Origin: Climacium dendroides
Lineage: Eukaryota; Streptophyta; Bryopsida; Hypnales; Climaciaceae
Length of the DNA: 64,000 bases
NCBI GenBank assembly: GCA_950106755.1
Contig: CATNNA010000001.1
Coordinates: 248,001 to 312,000, forward strand
Direction: 5' to 3'
Positions within the stretch are counted from its first letter, which is position 1. Each line of letters opens with the position of its first letter. Under the pieces are notes generated by a model that was given only the letters and a program-made list of their open reading frames with translations, made no database searches and had not been told where the DNA came from. Below, piece by piece: positions 49,436 through 62,724 of the stretch. The translations under genes were made by a program, and so were the position numbers.

Positions 49436-52400
49436 AAGTACAGTCAATTTTAAGAGTTTAGGTTTAAAAAAACATGTGGGTCACTAATTTATTTTTTTCC
49501 ACACATGCATTGATCAAACGCCCAAACAAAAAAAAAATTTGAAACTTGTGGACAAATTTGTTGGGCCCATTTAGATTGGCCTTGATTGAATTTCATGACA
49601 TTGGTACTACAAAGTACAGTCAATTTTAAGAGTTTAGGTTTAAAAAAACATATGGGTCAGTAATTTAATTTTTTTCACACATGCATTGACAAAACCCACA
49701 ACCAAAAAAAAATTTGAGAACTTGTGGACAAATTTGTTGGGCCCATTTAGATTGGCCTTGATTGAATTTCATGACATTGGTACTACAAAGTACAGTCAAT
49801 TTTAAGAATTTCCGTTTAAAAAAACATGTGGGTCACTAATTTAATTTTTTCCACACATGCATGGACCATACCCACAACCAAAAAAAAATTTGAAACTTGT
49901 GGACAAATTTGTTGGGCCCATTTAAATTGGCCTTGATTGAATTTATGATATTGGTACTACCAAGTACAGTCAATTATAAGAGTTTAGGTTTAAAAAAACA
50001 TGTGGGTCACTAATTTATTTTTTTCCACACATGCATTGATCAAACGCCCAAACAAAAAAAAAATTTGAAACTTGTGGACAAATTTGTTGGGCCCATTTAG
50101 ATTGGCCTTGATTGAATTTCATGACATTGGTACTACAAAGTACAGTCAATTTTAAGAGTTTAGGTTTAAAAAAACATGTGGGTGAGTAATTTAATTTTTT
50201 TCACACATGCATTGACCAAACCCACAACCAAAAAAAAATTTGAGAACTTGTGGACAAATTTGTTGGGCCCATTTAGATTGGCGTTGATTGAATTTCATGA
50301 CATTGGTACTACAAAGTACAGTCAATTTTAAGAATTTCCGTTTAAAAAAACATGTGGGTCACTAATTTAATTTTTTCAACACATGCATGGACCATACCCA
50401 CAACCAAAAAAAAACTTGAAACTTGTGGACAAATTTGTTGGGCCCATTTAGATTGGCCTTGATTGAATTTCATGACATTGGTACTACAAAGTACTGTCAA
50501 TTTTAAGAGTTTAGGTTTAAAAAAACATGTGGGTCACTAATTTAATTTTTTTCACACATGGATTGACCAAACCCCCAAACAAAAAAAAAATTTGAGAACT
50601 TGTGGACAAATTTGTTGGGCCCATTTAGATTGGCCTTGATTGAATTTCATGACATTGGTACTATAAAGTACAGTCAATTTTAAGAGTTTAGGTTTAAAAA
50701 AACATGTGGGTCACTAATTTATTTTTTTCCACACATGCATTGATCAAACGCCCAAACAAAAAAAAAATTTGAGAACTTGTGGACAAATTTGTTGGGCCCA
50801 TTTAGATTGGCCTTGATTGAATTTCATGACATTGGTACTATAAAGTACAGTCAATTTTAAGAGTTTAGGTTTAAAAAAACATGTGGGTCACTAATTTATT
50901 TTTTTCCACACATGCATTGATCAAACGCCCAAACAAAAAAAAAATTTGAAACTTGTGGACAAATTTGTTGGGCCCATTTAGATTGGCCTTGATTGAATTT
51001 CATGACATTGGTACTACAAAGTACAGTCAATTTTAAGAGTTTAGGTTTAAAAAAACATATGGGTCAGTAATTTAATTTTTTTCACACATGCATTGACAAA
51101 ACCCACAACCAAAAAAAAATTTGAGAACTTGTGGACAAATTTGTTGGGCCCATTTAGATTGGCCTTGATTGAATTTCATGACATTGGTACTACAAAGTAC
51201 AGTCAATTTTAAGAATTTCCGTTTAAAAAAACATGTGGGTCACTAATTTAATTTTTTCCACACATGCATGGACCATACCCACAACCAAAAAAAAATTTGA
51301 AACTTGTGGACAAATTTGTTGGGCCCATTTAAATTGGCCTTGATTGAATTTATGATATTGGTACTACCAAGTACAGTCAATTTTAAGAGTTTAGGTTTAA
51401 AAAAACATGTGGGTCACTAATTTATTTTTTTCCACACATGCATTGATCAAACGCCCAAACAAAAAAAAAATTTGAAACTTGTGGACAAATTTGTTGGGCC
51501 CATTTAGATTGGCCTTGATTGAATTTCATGACATTGGTACTACAAAGTACAGTCAATTTTAAGAGTTTAGGTTTAAAAAAACATATGGGTCAGTAATTTA
51601 ATTTTTTTCACACATGCATTGACAAAACCCACAACCAAAAAAAAATTTGAGAACTTGTGGACAAATTTGTTGGGCCCATTTAGATTGGCCTTGATTGAAT
51701 TTCATGACATTGGTACTACAAAGTACAGTCAATTTTAAGAATTTCCGTTTAAAAAAACATGTGGGTCACTAATTTAATTTTTTCCACACATGCATGGACC
51801 ATACCCACAACCAAAAAAAAATTTGAAACTTGTGGACAAATTTGTTGGGCCCATTTAAATTGGCCTTGATTGAATTTATGATATTGGTACTACCAAGTAC
51901 AGTCAATTTTAAGAGTTTAGGTTTAAAAAAACATGTGGGTCACTAATTTATTTTTTTCCACACATGCATTGATCAAACGCCCAAACAAAAAAAAAATTTG
52001 AAACTTGTGGACAAATTTGTTGGGCCCATTTAGATTGGCCTTGATTGAATTTCATGACATTGGTACTACAAAGTACAGTCAATTTTAAGAGTTTAGGTTT
52101 AAAAAAACATGTGGGTGAGTAATTTAATTTTTTTCACACATGCATTGACCAAACCCACAACCAAAAAAAAATTTGAGAACTTGTGGACAAATTTGTTGGG
52201 CCCATTTAGATTGGCGTTGATTGAATTTCATGACATTGGTACTACAAAGTACAGTCAATTTTAAGAATTTCCGTTTAAAAAAACATGTGGGTCACTAATT
52301 TAATTTTTTCCACACATGCATGGACCATACCCACAACCAAAAAAAAACTTGAAACTTGTGGACAAATTTGTTGGGCCCATTTAGATTGGCCTTGATTGAA

Positions 52401-54532
52401 TTTCATGACATTGGTACTACAAAGTACTGTCAATTTTAAGAGTTTAGGTTTAAAAAAACATGTGGGTCACTAATTTAATTTTTTTCACACATGGATTGAC
52501 CAAACCCCCAAACAAAAAAAAAATTTGAGAACTTGTGGACAAATTTGTTGGGCCCATTTAGATTGGCCTTGATTGAATTTCATGACATTGGTACTATAAA
52601 GTACAGTCAATTTTAAGAGTTTAGGTTTAAAAAAACATGTGGGTCACTAATTTATTTTTTTCCACACATGCATTGATCAAACGCCCAAACAAAAAAAAAA
52701 TTTGAGAACTTGTGGACAAATTTGTTGGGCCCATTTAGATTGGCCTTGATTGAATTTCATGACATTGGTACTATAAAGTACAGTCAATTTTAAGAGTTTA
52801 GGTTTAAAAAAACATGTGGGTCACTAATTTATTTTTTTCCACACATGCATTGATCAAACGCCCAAACAAAAAAAAAATTTGAAACTTGTGGACAAATTTG
52901 TTGGGCCCATTTAGATTGGCCTTGATTGAATTTCATGACATTGGTACTACAAAGTACAGTCAATTTTAAGAGTTTAGGTTTAAAAAAACATATGGGTCAG
53001 TAATTTAATTTTTTTCACACATGCATTGACAAAACCCACAACCAAAAAAAAATTTGAGAACTTGTGGACAAATTTGTTGGGCCCATTTAGATTGGCCTTG
53101 ATTGAATTTCATGACATTGGTACTACAAAGTACAGTCAATTTTAAGAATTTCCGTTTAAAAAAACATGTGGGTCACTAATTTAATTTTTTCCACACATGC
53201 ATGGACCATACCCACAACCAAAAAAAAATTTGAAACTTGTGGACAAATTTGTTGGGCCCATTTAAATTGGCCTTGATTGAATTTATGATATTGGTACTAC
53301 CAAGTACAGTCAATTTTAAGAGTTTAGGTTTAAAAAAACATGTGGGTCACTAATTTATTTTTTTCCACACATGCATTGATCAAACGCCCAAACAAAAAAA
53401 AAATTTGAAACTTGTGGACAAATTTGTTGGGCCCATTTAGATTGGCCTTGATTGAATTTCATGACATTGGTACTACAAAGTACAGTCAATTTTAAGAATT
53501 TCCGTTTAAAAAAACATGTGGGTCACTAATTTAATTTTTTCAACACATGCATGGACCATACCCACAACCAAAAAAAAACTTGAAACTTGTGGACAAATTT
53601 GTTGGGCCCATTTAGATTGGCCTTGATTGAATTTCATGACATTGGTACTACAAAGTACTGTCAATTTTAAGAGTTTAGGTTTAAAAAAACATGTGGGTCA
53701 CTAATTTAATTTTTTTCACACATGGATTGACCAAACCCCCAAACAAAAAAAAAATTTGAGAACTTGTGGACAAATTTGTTGGGCCCATTTAGATTGGCCT
53801 TGATTGAATTTCATGACATTGGTACTATAAAGTACAGTCAATTTTAAGAGTTTAGGTTTAAAAAAACATGTGGGTCACTAATTTATTTTTTTCCACACAT
53901 GCATTGATCAAACGCCCAAACAAAAAAAAAATTTGAGAACTTGTGGACAAATTTGTTGGGCCCATTTAGATTGGCCTTGATTGAATTTCATGACATTGGT
54001 ACTATAAAGTACAGTCAATTTTAAGAGTTTAGGTTTAAAAAAACATGTGGGTCACTAATTTATTTTTTTCCACACATGCATTGATCAAACGCCCAAACAA
54101 AAAAAAAATTTGAAACTTGTGGACAAATTTGTTGGGCCCATTTAGATTGGCCTTGATTGAATTTCATGACATTGGTACTACAAAGTACAGTCAATTTTAA
54201 GAGTTTAGGTTTAAAAAAACATATGGGTCAGTAATTTAATTTTTTTCACACATGCATTGACAAAACCCACAACCAAAAAAAAATTTGAGAACTTGTGGAC
54301 AAATTTGTTGGGCCCATTTAGATTGGCCTTGATTGAATTTCATGACATTGGTACTACAAAGTACAGTCAATTTTAAGAATTTCCGTTTAAAAAAACATGT
54401 GGGTCACTAATTTAATTTTTTCCACACATGCATGGACCATACCCACAACCAAAAAAAAATTTGAAACTTGTGGACAAATTTGTTGGGCCCATTTAAATTG
54501 GCCTTGATTGAATTTATGATATTGGTACTACC
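49436..54532 (+). repeat. 5097 bp 29-monomer HOR, copy 1
   Basis: The marker TTTATGATATT/TACCAAG monomer (one base shorter in that segment) has ATTTATGATA at 49941, 51348, 51874, 53281, 54512 and 55038. The spacings 1407, 526, 1407, 1231 and 526 total 5097 bp, corresponding to 8, 3, 8, 7 and 3 monomers. The 1231 block equals a 1407 block lacking its GGTGAG monomer. The left limit is set where 49436 onward matches 54533 onward, while just before it TATAAAG at 49430 faces TACCAAG. Within the 1407 blocks the eight monomer lengths are 175, 176, 175, 177, 177, 176, 176 and 175. Confidence 0.93.
50617..50793 (+). repeat. Representative domain B monomer (177 bp)
   Basis: This unit aligns along its whole length with the domain A unit. 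It carries the B-specific states TTTAGATTGG, ATTGGTACT, GAGTTTAGG, TTTATTTTTTTCC, TTGATCAAACGCCC, a longer A run and TTTGAGAAC. The extra two bases relative to A lie in the A-rich tail. It has the TATAAAG loop variant of the central dyad. The segments shared with A are TTGATTGAATTTCATGACATT, the dyad with AGTCAATTTTAAGA, the ACATGTGGGTCACTAATTTA block, and the junction block from CTTGTGGAC through GGGCCCATTTA. Confidence 0.95.
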
Positions 54533-57500
54533 AAGTACAGTCAATTTTAAGAGTTTAGGTTTAAAAAAACATGTGGGTCACTAATTTATTTTTTTCCACA
54601 CATGCATTGATCAAACGCCCAAACAAAAAAAAAATTTGAAACTTGTGGACAAATTTGTTGGGCCCATTTAGATTGGCCTTGATTGAATTTCATGACATTG
54701 GTACTACAAAGTACAGTCAATTTTAAGAGTTTAGGTTTAAAAAAACATATGGGTCAGTAATTTAATTTTTTTCACACATGCATTGACAAAACCCACAACC
54801 AAAAAAAAATTTGAGAACTTGTGGACAAATTTGTTGGGCCCATTTAGATTGGCCTTGATTGAATTTCATGACATTGGTACTACAAAGTACAGTCAATTTT
54901 AAGAATTTCCGTTTAAAAAAACATGTGGGTCACTAATTTAATTTTTTCCACACATGCATGGACCATACCCACAACCAAAAAAAAATTTGAAACTTGTGGA
55001 CAAATTTGTTGGGCCCATTTAAATTGGCCTTGATTGAATTTATGATATTGGTACTACCAAGTACAGTCAATTTTAAGAGTTTAGGTTTAAAAAAACATGT
55101 GGGTCACTAATTTATTTTTTTCCACACATGCATTGATCAAACGCCCAAACAAAAAAAAAATTTGAAACTTGTGGACAAATTTGTTGGGCCCATTTAGATT
55201 GGCCTTGATTGAATTTCATGACATTGGTACTACAAAGTACAGTCAATTTTAAGAGTTTAGGTTTAAAAAAACATGTGGGTGAGTAATTTAATTTTTTTCA
55301 CACATGCATTGACCAAACCCACAACCAAAAAAAAATTTGAGAACTTGTGGACAAATTTGTTGGGCCCATTTAGATTGGCGTTGATTGAATTTCATGACAT
55401 TGGTACTACAAAGTACAGTCAATTTTAAGAATTTCCGTTTAAAAAAACATGTGGGTCACTAATTTAATTTTTTCAACACATGCATGGACCATACCCACAA
55501 CCAAAAAAAAACTTGAAACTTGTGGACAAATTTGTTGGGCCCATTTAGATTGGCCTTGATTGAATTTCATGACATTGGTACTACAAAGTACTGTCAATTT
55601 TAAGAGTTTAGGTTTAAAAAAACATGTGGGTCACTAATTTAATTTTTTTCACACATGGATTGACCAAACCCCCAAACAAAAAAAAAATTTGAGAACTTGT
55701 GGACAAATTTGTTGGGCCCATTTAGATTGGCCTTGATTGAATTTCATGACATTGGTACTATAAAGTACAGTCAATTTTAAGAGTTTAGGTTTAAAAAAAC
55801 ATGTGGGTCACTAATTTATTTTTTTCCACACATGCATTGATCAAACGCCCAAACAAAAAAAAAATTTGAGAACTTGTGGACAAATTTGTTGGGCCCATTT
55901 AGATTGGCCTTGATTGAATTTCATGACATTGGTACTATAAAGTACAGTCAATTTTAAGAGTTTAGGTTTAAAAAAACATGTGGGTCACTAATTTATTTTT
56001 TTCCACACATGCATTGATCAAACGCCCAAACAAAAAAAAAATTTGAAACTTGTGGACAAATTTGTTGGGCCCATTTAGATTGGCCTTGATTGAATTTCAT
56101 GACATTGGTACTACAAAGTACAGTCAATTTTAAGAGTTTAGGTTTAAAAAAACATATGGGTCAGTAATTTAATTTTTTTCACACATGCATTGACAAAACC
56201 CACAACCAAAAAAAAATTTGAGAACTTGTGGACAAATTTGTTGGGCCCATTTAGATTGGCCTTGATTGAATTTCATGACATTGGTACTACAAAGTACAGT
56301 CAATTTTAAGAATTTCCGTTTAAAAAAACATGTGGGTCACTAATTTAATTTTTTCCACACATGCATGGACCATACCCACAACCAAAAAAAAATTTGAAAC
56401 TTGTGGACAAATTTGTTGGGCCCATTTAAATTGGCCTTGATTGAATTTATGATATTGGTACTACCAAGTACAGTCAATTTTAAGAGTTTAGGTTTAAAAA
56501 AACATGTGGGTCACTAATTTATTTTTTTCCACACATGCATTGATCAAACGCCCAAACAAAAAAAAAATTTGAAACTTGTGGACAAATTTGTTGGGCCCAT
56601 TTAGATTGGCCTTGATTGAATTTCATGACATTGGTACTACAAAGTACAGTCAATTTTAAGAGTTTAGGTTTAAAAAAACATATGGGTCAGTAATTTAATT
56701 TTTTTCACACATGCATTGACAAAACCCACAACCAAAAAAAAATTTGAGAACTTGTGGACAAATTTGTTGGGCCCATTTAGATTGGCCTTGATTGAATTTC
56801 ATGACATTGGTACTACAAAGTACAGTCAATTTTAAGAATTTCCGTTTAAAAAAACATGTGGGTCACTAATTTAATTTTTTCCACACATGCATGGACCATA
56901 CCCACAACCAAAAAAAAATTTGAAACTTGTGGACAAATTTGTTGGGCCCATTTAAATTGGCCTTGATTGAATTTATGATATTGGTACTACCAAGTACAGT
57001 CAATTTTAAGAGTTTAGGTTTAAAAAAACATGTGGGTCACTAATTTATTTTTTTCCACACATGCATTGATCAAACGCCCAAACAAAAAAAAAATTTGAAA
57101 CTTGTGGACAAATTTGTTGGGCCCATTTAGATTGGCCTTGATTGAATTTCATGACATTGGTACTACAAAGTACAGTCAATTTTAAGAGTTTAGGTTTAAA
57201 AAAACATGTGGGTGAGTAATTTAATTTTTTTCACACATGCATTGACCAAACCCACAACCAAAAAAAAATTTGAGAACTTGTGGACAAATTTGTTGGGCCC
57301 ATTTAGATTGGCGTTGATTGAATTTCATGACATTGGTACTACAAAGTACAGTCAATTTTAAGAATTTCCGTTTAAAAAAACATGTGGGTCACTAATTTAA
57401 TTTTTTCCACACATGCATGGACCATACCCACAACCAAAAAAAAACTTGAAACTTGTGGACAAATTTGTTGGGCCCATTTAGATTGGCCTTGATTGAATTT

Positions 57501-59629
57501 CATGACATTGGTACTACAAAGTACTGTCAATTTTAAGAGTTTAGGTTTAAAAAAACATGTGGGTCACTAATTTAATTTTTTTCACACATGGATTGACCAA
57601 ACCCCCAAACAAAAAAAAAATTTGAGAACTTGTGGACAAATTTGTTGGGCCCATTTAGATTGGCCTTGATTGAATTTCATGACATTGGTACTATAAAGTA
57701 CAGTCAATTTTAAGAGTTTAGGTTTAAAAAAACATGTGGGTCACTAATTTATTTTTTTCCACACATGCATTGATCAAACGCCCAAACAAAAAAAAAATTT
57801 GAGAACTTGTGGACAAATTTGTTGGGCCCATTTAGATTGGCCTTGATTGAATTTCATGACATTGGTACTATAAAGTACAGTCAATTTTAAGAGTTTAGGT
57901 TTAAAAAAACATGTGGGTCACTAATTTATTTTTTTCCACACATGCATTGATCAAACGCCCAAACAAAAAAAAAATTTGAAACTTGTGGACAAATTTGTTG
58001 GGCCCATTTAGATTGGCCTTGATTGAATTTCATGACATTGGTACTACAAAGTACAGTCAATTTTAAGAGTTTAGGTTTAAAAAAACATATGGGTCAGTAA
58101 TTTAATTTTTTTCACACATGCATTGACAAAACCCACAACCAAAAAAAAATTTGAGAACTTGTGGACAAATTTGTTGGGCCCATTTAGATTGGCCTTGATT
58201 GAATTTCATGACATTGGTACTACAAAGTACAGTCAATTTTAAGAATTTCCGTTTAAAAAAACATGTGGGTCACTAATTTAATTTTTTCCACACATGCATG
58301 GACCATACCCACAACCAAAAAAAAATTTGAAACTTGTGGACAAATTTGTTGGGCCCATTTAAATTGGCCTTGATTGAATTTATGATATTGGTACTACCAA
58401 GTACAGTCAATTTTAAGAGTTTAGGTTTAAAAAAACATGTGGGTCACTAATTTATTTTTTTCCACACATGCATTAATCAAACGCCCAAACAAAAAAAAAA
58501 TTTGAAACTTGTGGACAAATTTGTTGGGCCCATTTAGATTGGCCTTGATTGAATTTCATGACATTGGTACTACAAAGTACAGTCAATTTTAAGAATTTCC
58601 GTTTAAAAAAACATGTGGGTCACTAATTTAATTTTTTCAACACATGCATGGACCATACCCACAACCAAAAAAAAACTTGAAACTTGTGGACAAATTTGTT
58701 GGGCCCATTTAGATTGGCCTTGATTGAATTTCATGACATTGGTACTACAAAGTACTGTCAATTTTAAGAGTTTAGGTTTAAAAAAACATGTGGGTCACTA
58801 ATTTAATTTTTTTCACACATGGATTGACCAAACCCCCAAACAAAAAAAAAATTTGAGAACTTGTGGACAAATTTGTTGGGCCCATTTAGATTGGCCTTGA
58901 TTGAATTTCATGACATTGGTACTATAAAGTACAGTCAATTTTAAGAGTTTAGGTTTAAAAAAACATGTGGGTCACTAATTTATTTTTTTCCACACATGCA
59001 TTGATCAAACGCCCAAACAAAAAAAAAATTTGAGAACTTGTGGACAAATTTGTTGGGCCCATTTAGATTGGCCTTGATTGAATTTCATGACATTGGTACT
59101 ATAAAGTACAGTCAATTTTAAGAGTTTAGGTTTAAAAAAACATGTGGGTCACTAATTTATTTTTTTCCACACATGCATTGATCAAACGCCCAAACAAAAA
59201 AAAAATTTGAAACTTGTGGACAAATTTGTTGGGCCCATTTAGATTGGCCTTGATTGAATTTCATGACATTGGTACTACAAAGTACAGTCAATTTTAAGAG
59301 TTTAGGTTTAAAAAAACATATGGGTCAGTAATTTAATTTTTTTCACACATGCATTGACAAAACCCACAACCAAAAAAAAATTTGAGAACTTGTGGACAAA
59401 TTTGTTGGGCCCATTTAGATTGGCCTTGATTGAATTTCATGACATTGGTACTACAAAGTACAGTCAATTTTAAGAATTTCCGTTTAAAAAAACATGTGGG
59501 TCACTAATTTAATTTTTTCCACACATGCATGGACCATACCCACAACCAAAAAAAAATTTGAAACTTGTGGACAAATTTGTTGGGCCCATTTAAATTGGCC
59601 TTGATTGAATTTATGATATTGGTACTACC
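54533..59629 (+). repeat. 5097 bp 29-monomer HOR, copy 2
   Basis: Markers at 55038, 56445, 56971, 58378, 59609 and 60135 repeat the spacings 1407, 526, 1407, 1231, 526 exactly. GGTGAG at 55278 and 57211 corresponds to 50181 and 52114, each 5097 bp earlier. Sub-block variants also recur: TTTTTTCAACAC in the first 1407 block and the 1231 block, TTTTTTCCACAC in the second 1407 block. A private CATTAATCAAAC (usually CATTGATCAAAC) lies at 58471. Confidence 0.93.
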
Positions 59630-62144
59630 AAGTACAGTCAATTTTAAGAGTTTAGGTTTAAAAAAACATGTGGGTCACTAATTTATTTTTTTCCACACAT
59701 GCATTGATCAAACGCCCAAACAAAAAAAAAATTTGAAACTTGTGGACAAATTTGTTGGGCCCATTTAGATTGGCCTTGATTGAATTTCATGACATTGGTA
59801 CTACAAAGTACAGTCAATTTTAAGAGTTTAGGTTTAAAAAAACATATGGGTCAGTAATTTAATTTTTTTCACACATGCATTGACAAAACCCACAACCAAA
59901 AAAAAATTTGAGAACTTGTGGACAAATTTGTTGGGCCCATTTAGATTGGCCTTGATTGAATTTCATGACATTGGTACTACAAAGTACAGTCAATTTTAAG
60001 AATTTCCGTTTAAAAAAACATGTGGGTCACTAATTTAATTTTTTCCACACATGCATGGACCATACCCACAACCAAAAAAAAATTTGAAACTTGTGGACAA
60101 ATTTGTTGGGCCCATTTAAATTGGCCTTGATTGAATTTATGATATTGGTACTACCAAGTACAGTCAATTTTAAGAGTTTAGGTTTAAAAAAACATGTGGG
60201 TCACTAATTTATTTTTTTCCACACATGCATTGATCAAACGCCCAAACAAAAAAAAAATTTGAAACTTGTGGACAAATTTGTTGGGCCCATTTAGATTGGC
60301 CTTGATTGAATTTCATGACATTGGTACTACAAAGTACAGTCAATTTTAAGAGTTTAGGTTTAAAAAAACATGTGGGTGAGTAATTTAATTTTTTTCACAC
60401 ATGCATTGACCAAACCCACAACCAAAAAAAAATTTGAGAACTTGTGGACAAATTTGTTGGGCCCATTTAGATTGGCGTTGATTGAATTTCATGACATTGG
60501 TACTACAAAGTACAGTCAATTTTAAGAATTTCCGTTTAAAAAAACATGTGGGTCACTAATTTAATTTTTTCCACACATGCATGGACCATACCCACAACCA
60601 AAAAAAAACTTGAAACTTGTGGACAAATTTGTTGGGCCCATTTAGATTGGCCTTGATTGAATTTCATGACATTGGTACTACAAAGTACTGTCAATTTTAA
60701 GAGTTTAGGTTTAAAAAAACATGTGGGTCACTAATTTAATTTTTTTCACACATGGATTGACCAAACCCCCAAACAAAAAACAAATTTGAGAACTTGTGGA
60801 CAAATTTGTTGGGCCCATTTAGATTGGCCTTGATTGAATTTCATGACATTGGTACTATAAAGTACAGTCAATTTTAAGAGTTTAGGTTTAAAAAAACATG
60901 TGGGTCACTAATTTATTTTTTTCCACACATGCATTGATCAAACGCCCAAACAAAAAAAAAATTTGAGAACTTGTGGACAAATTTGTTGGGCCCATTTAGA
61001 TTGGCCTTGATTGAATTTCATGACATTGGTACTATAAAGTACAGTCAATTTTAAGAGTTTAGGTTTAAAAAAACATGTGGGTCACTAATTTATTTTTTTC
61101 CACACATGCATTGATCAAACGCCCAAACAAAAAAAAAATTTGAAACTTGTGGACAAATTTGTTGGGCCCATTTAGATTGGCCTTGATTGAATTTCATGAC
61201 ATTGGTACTACAAAGTACAGTCAATTTTAAGAGTTTAGGTTTAAAAAAACATATGGGTCAGTAATTTAATTTTTTTCACACATGCATTGACAAAACCCAC
61301 AACCAAAAAAAAATTTGAGAACTTGTGGACAAATTTGTTGGGCCCATTTAGATTGGCCTTGATTGAATTTCATGACATTGGTACTACAAAGTACAGTCAA
61401 TTTTAAGAATTTCCGTTTAAAAAAACATGTGGGTCACTAATTTAATTTTTTCCACACATGCATGGACCATACCCACAACCAAAAAAAAATTTGAAACTTG
61501 TGGACAAATTTGTTGGGCCCATTTAAATTGGCCTTGATTGAATTTATGATATTGGTACTACCAAGTACAGTCAATTTTAAGAGTTTAGGTTTAAAAAAAC
61601 ATGTGGGTCACTAATTTATTTTTTTCCACACATGCATTAATCAAACGCCCAAACAAAAAAAAAATTTGAAACTTGTGGACAAATTTGTTGGGCCCATTTA
61701 GATTGGCCTTGATTGAATTTCATGACATTGGTACTACAAAGTACAGTCAATTTTAAGAGTTTAGGTTTAAAAAAAAATATGGGTCAGTAATTTAATTTTT
61801 TTCACACATGCATTGACAAAACCCACAACCAAAAAAAAATTTGAGAACTTGTGGACAAATTTGTTGGGCCCATTTAGATTGGCCTTGATTGAATTTCATG
61901 ACATTGGTACTACAAAGTACAGTCAATTTTAAGAATTTCCGTTTAAAAAAACATGTGGGTCACTAATTTAATTTTTTCCACACATGCATGGACCATACCC
62001 ACAACCAAAAAAAAATTTGAAACTTGTGGACAAATTTGTTGGGCCCATTTAAATTGGCCTTGATTGAATTTATGACATTGGTACTACCAAGTACAGTCAA
62101 TTTTAAGAGTTTAGGTTTAAAAAAACATGTGGGTCACTAATTTA
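59630..62144 (+). repeat. 5097 bp HOR, partial third copy in shifted register
   Basis: Spacings continue as 1407 (60135-61542) and 526 (61542-62068). The 1407 block, however, has TTTTTTCCACAC, and the next monomer has CATTAATCAAAC at 61635. Both match the block 3164 bp upstream (18 monomers; 56971 onward and 58471) better than the one 5097 bp upstream. Periodicity ends near 62144, where TTTAATTTTTTCC replaces TTTATTTTTTTCC. Confidence 0.88.
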
Positions 62145-62724
62145 ATTTTTTCCACACATGCATTGACCAAACCCACAACCAAAAACAAATTTGAGAACTT
62201 GTGGACAAATTTGTTGGGCCCATTTAGACTGGCGTTGATTGAATTTCATGACATTGGTACTAGAAAGTACAGTCAATATTAAGAATTTCCGTTTAAAAAA
62301 ACATGTGGGTCACTAATTTAATTTTTTCCACACATGCATGGACCAAACCCACAACGAAAAAAAAATTTGAGAACTTGTGGACAAATTTGTTGGGCCCATT
62401 GAGATTGGCCTTGATTGAATTTCATGACATTGGTACTACAAAGTACAGTCAATTTGAAGGGTTTACGTTTAAAAAAACATGTGGGTCACTAATTTAATTT
62501 TTTCCACACATGCATCGACCAAACCCACAACCAAAAAAAAATTTGAAACTTGTGGACAAATTTGTTGGGCCCATTTAAATTGGCCTTGATTGAATTTCAT
62601 GACATTAGTATTACAAAGTACAGTCAATTTTAAGAGTTTAGGTTTAAAAAAACATATGGGTCACTAATTTAATTTTTTTCACACATGGATTGACCAAACC
62701 CCCAAAAAAAAAAAAATTTGAGAA
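62125..62724 (+). repeat. Transition-zone segment duplicated from 45.4 kb, right copy
   Basis: Same ordered rare states as 45421-46020 (TACTAGA at 62258). It starts almost exactly where the 5097 bp HOR ends, so domain B lies between two copies of the same older segment. Confidence 0.88.

Larger units (their letters stand above)
46039..62144 (+). repeat. Satellite domain B (175-177 bp subfamily with 5.1 kb HOR)
   Basis: About 91 monomers defined by TTTAGATTGG, ATTGGTACT, GAGTTTAGG or AATTTCCG, and AACGCCC. Several monomer types recur in fixed order: GGGTGAGTAA; AATTTCCG with CATGGACCATACCC; AGTACTGTC with CATGGATTG; two TATAAAG monomers; ATATGGGTCAG; and a type with TTTATGATATT and TACCAAG. 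The part up to about 49.4 kb holds shorter, less regular repeats. From 49.4 kb onward the order becomes a strict 5097 bp HOR. No gene is present. Confidence 0.94.

Noticed and set aside
62303..62497. A 64-residue plus-strand open frame
   Set aside because: The same ATGTGGGT start, with the frame shifted by the longer A-rich tail and TTTGAGAAC. A satellite read-through with no supporting features.
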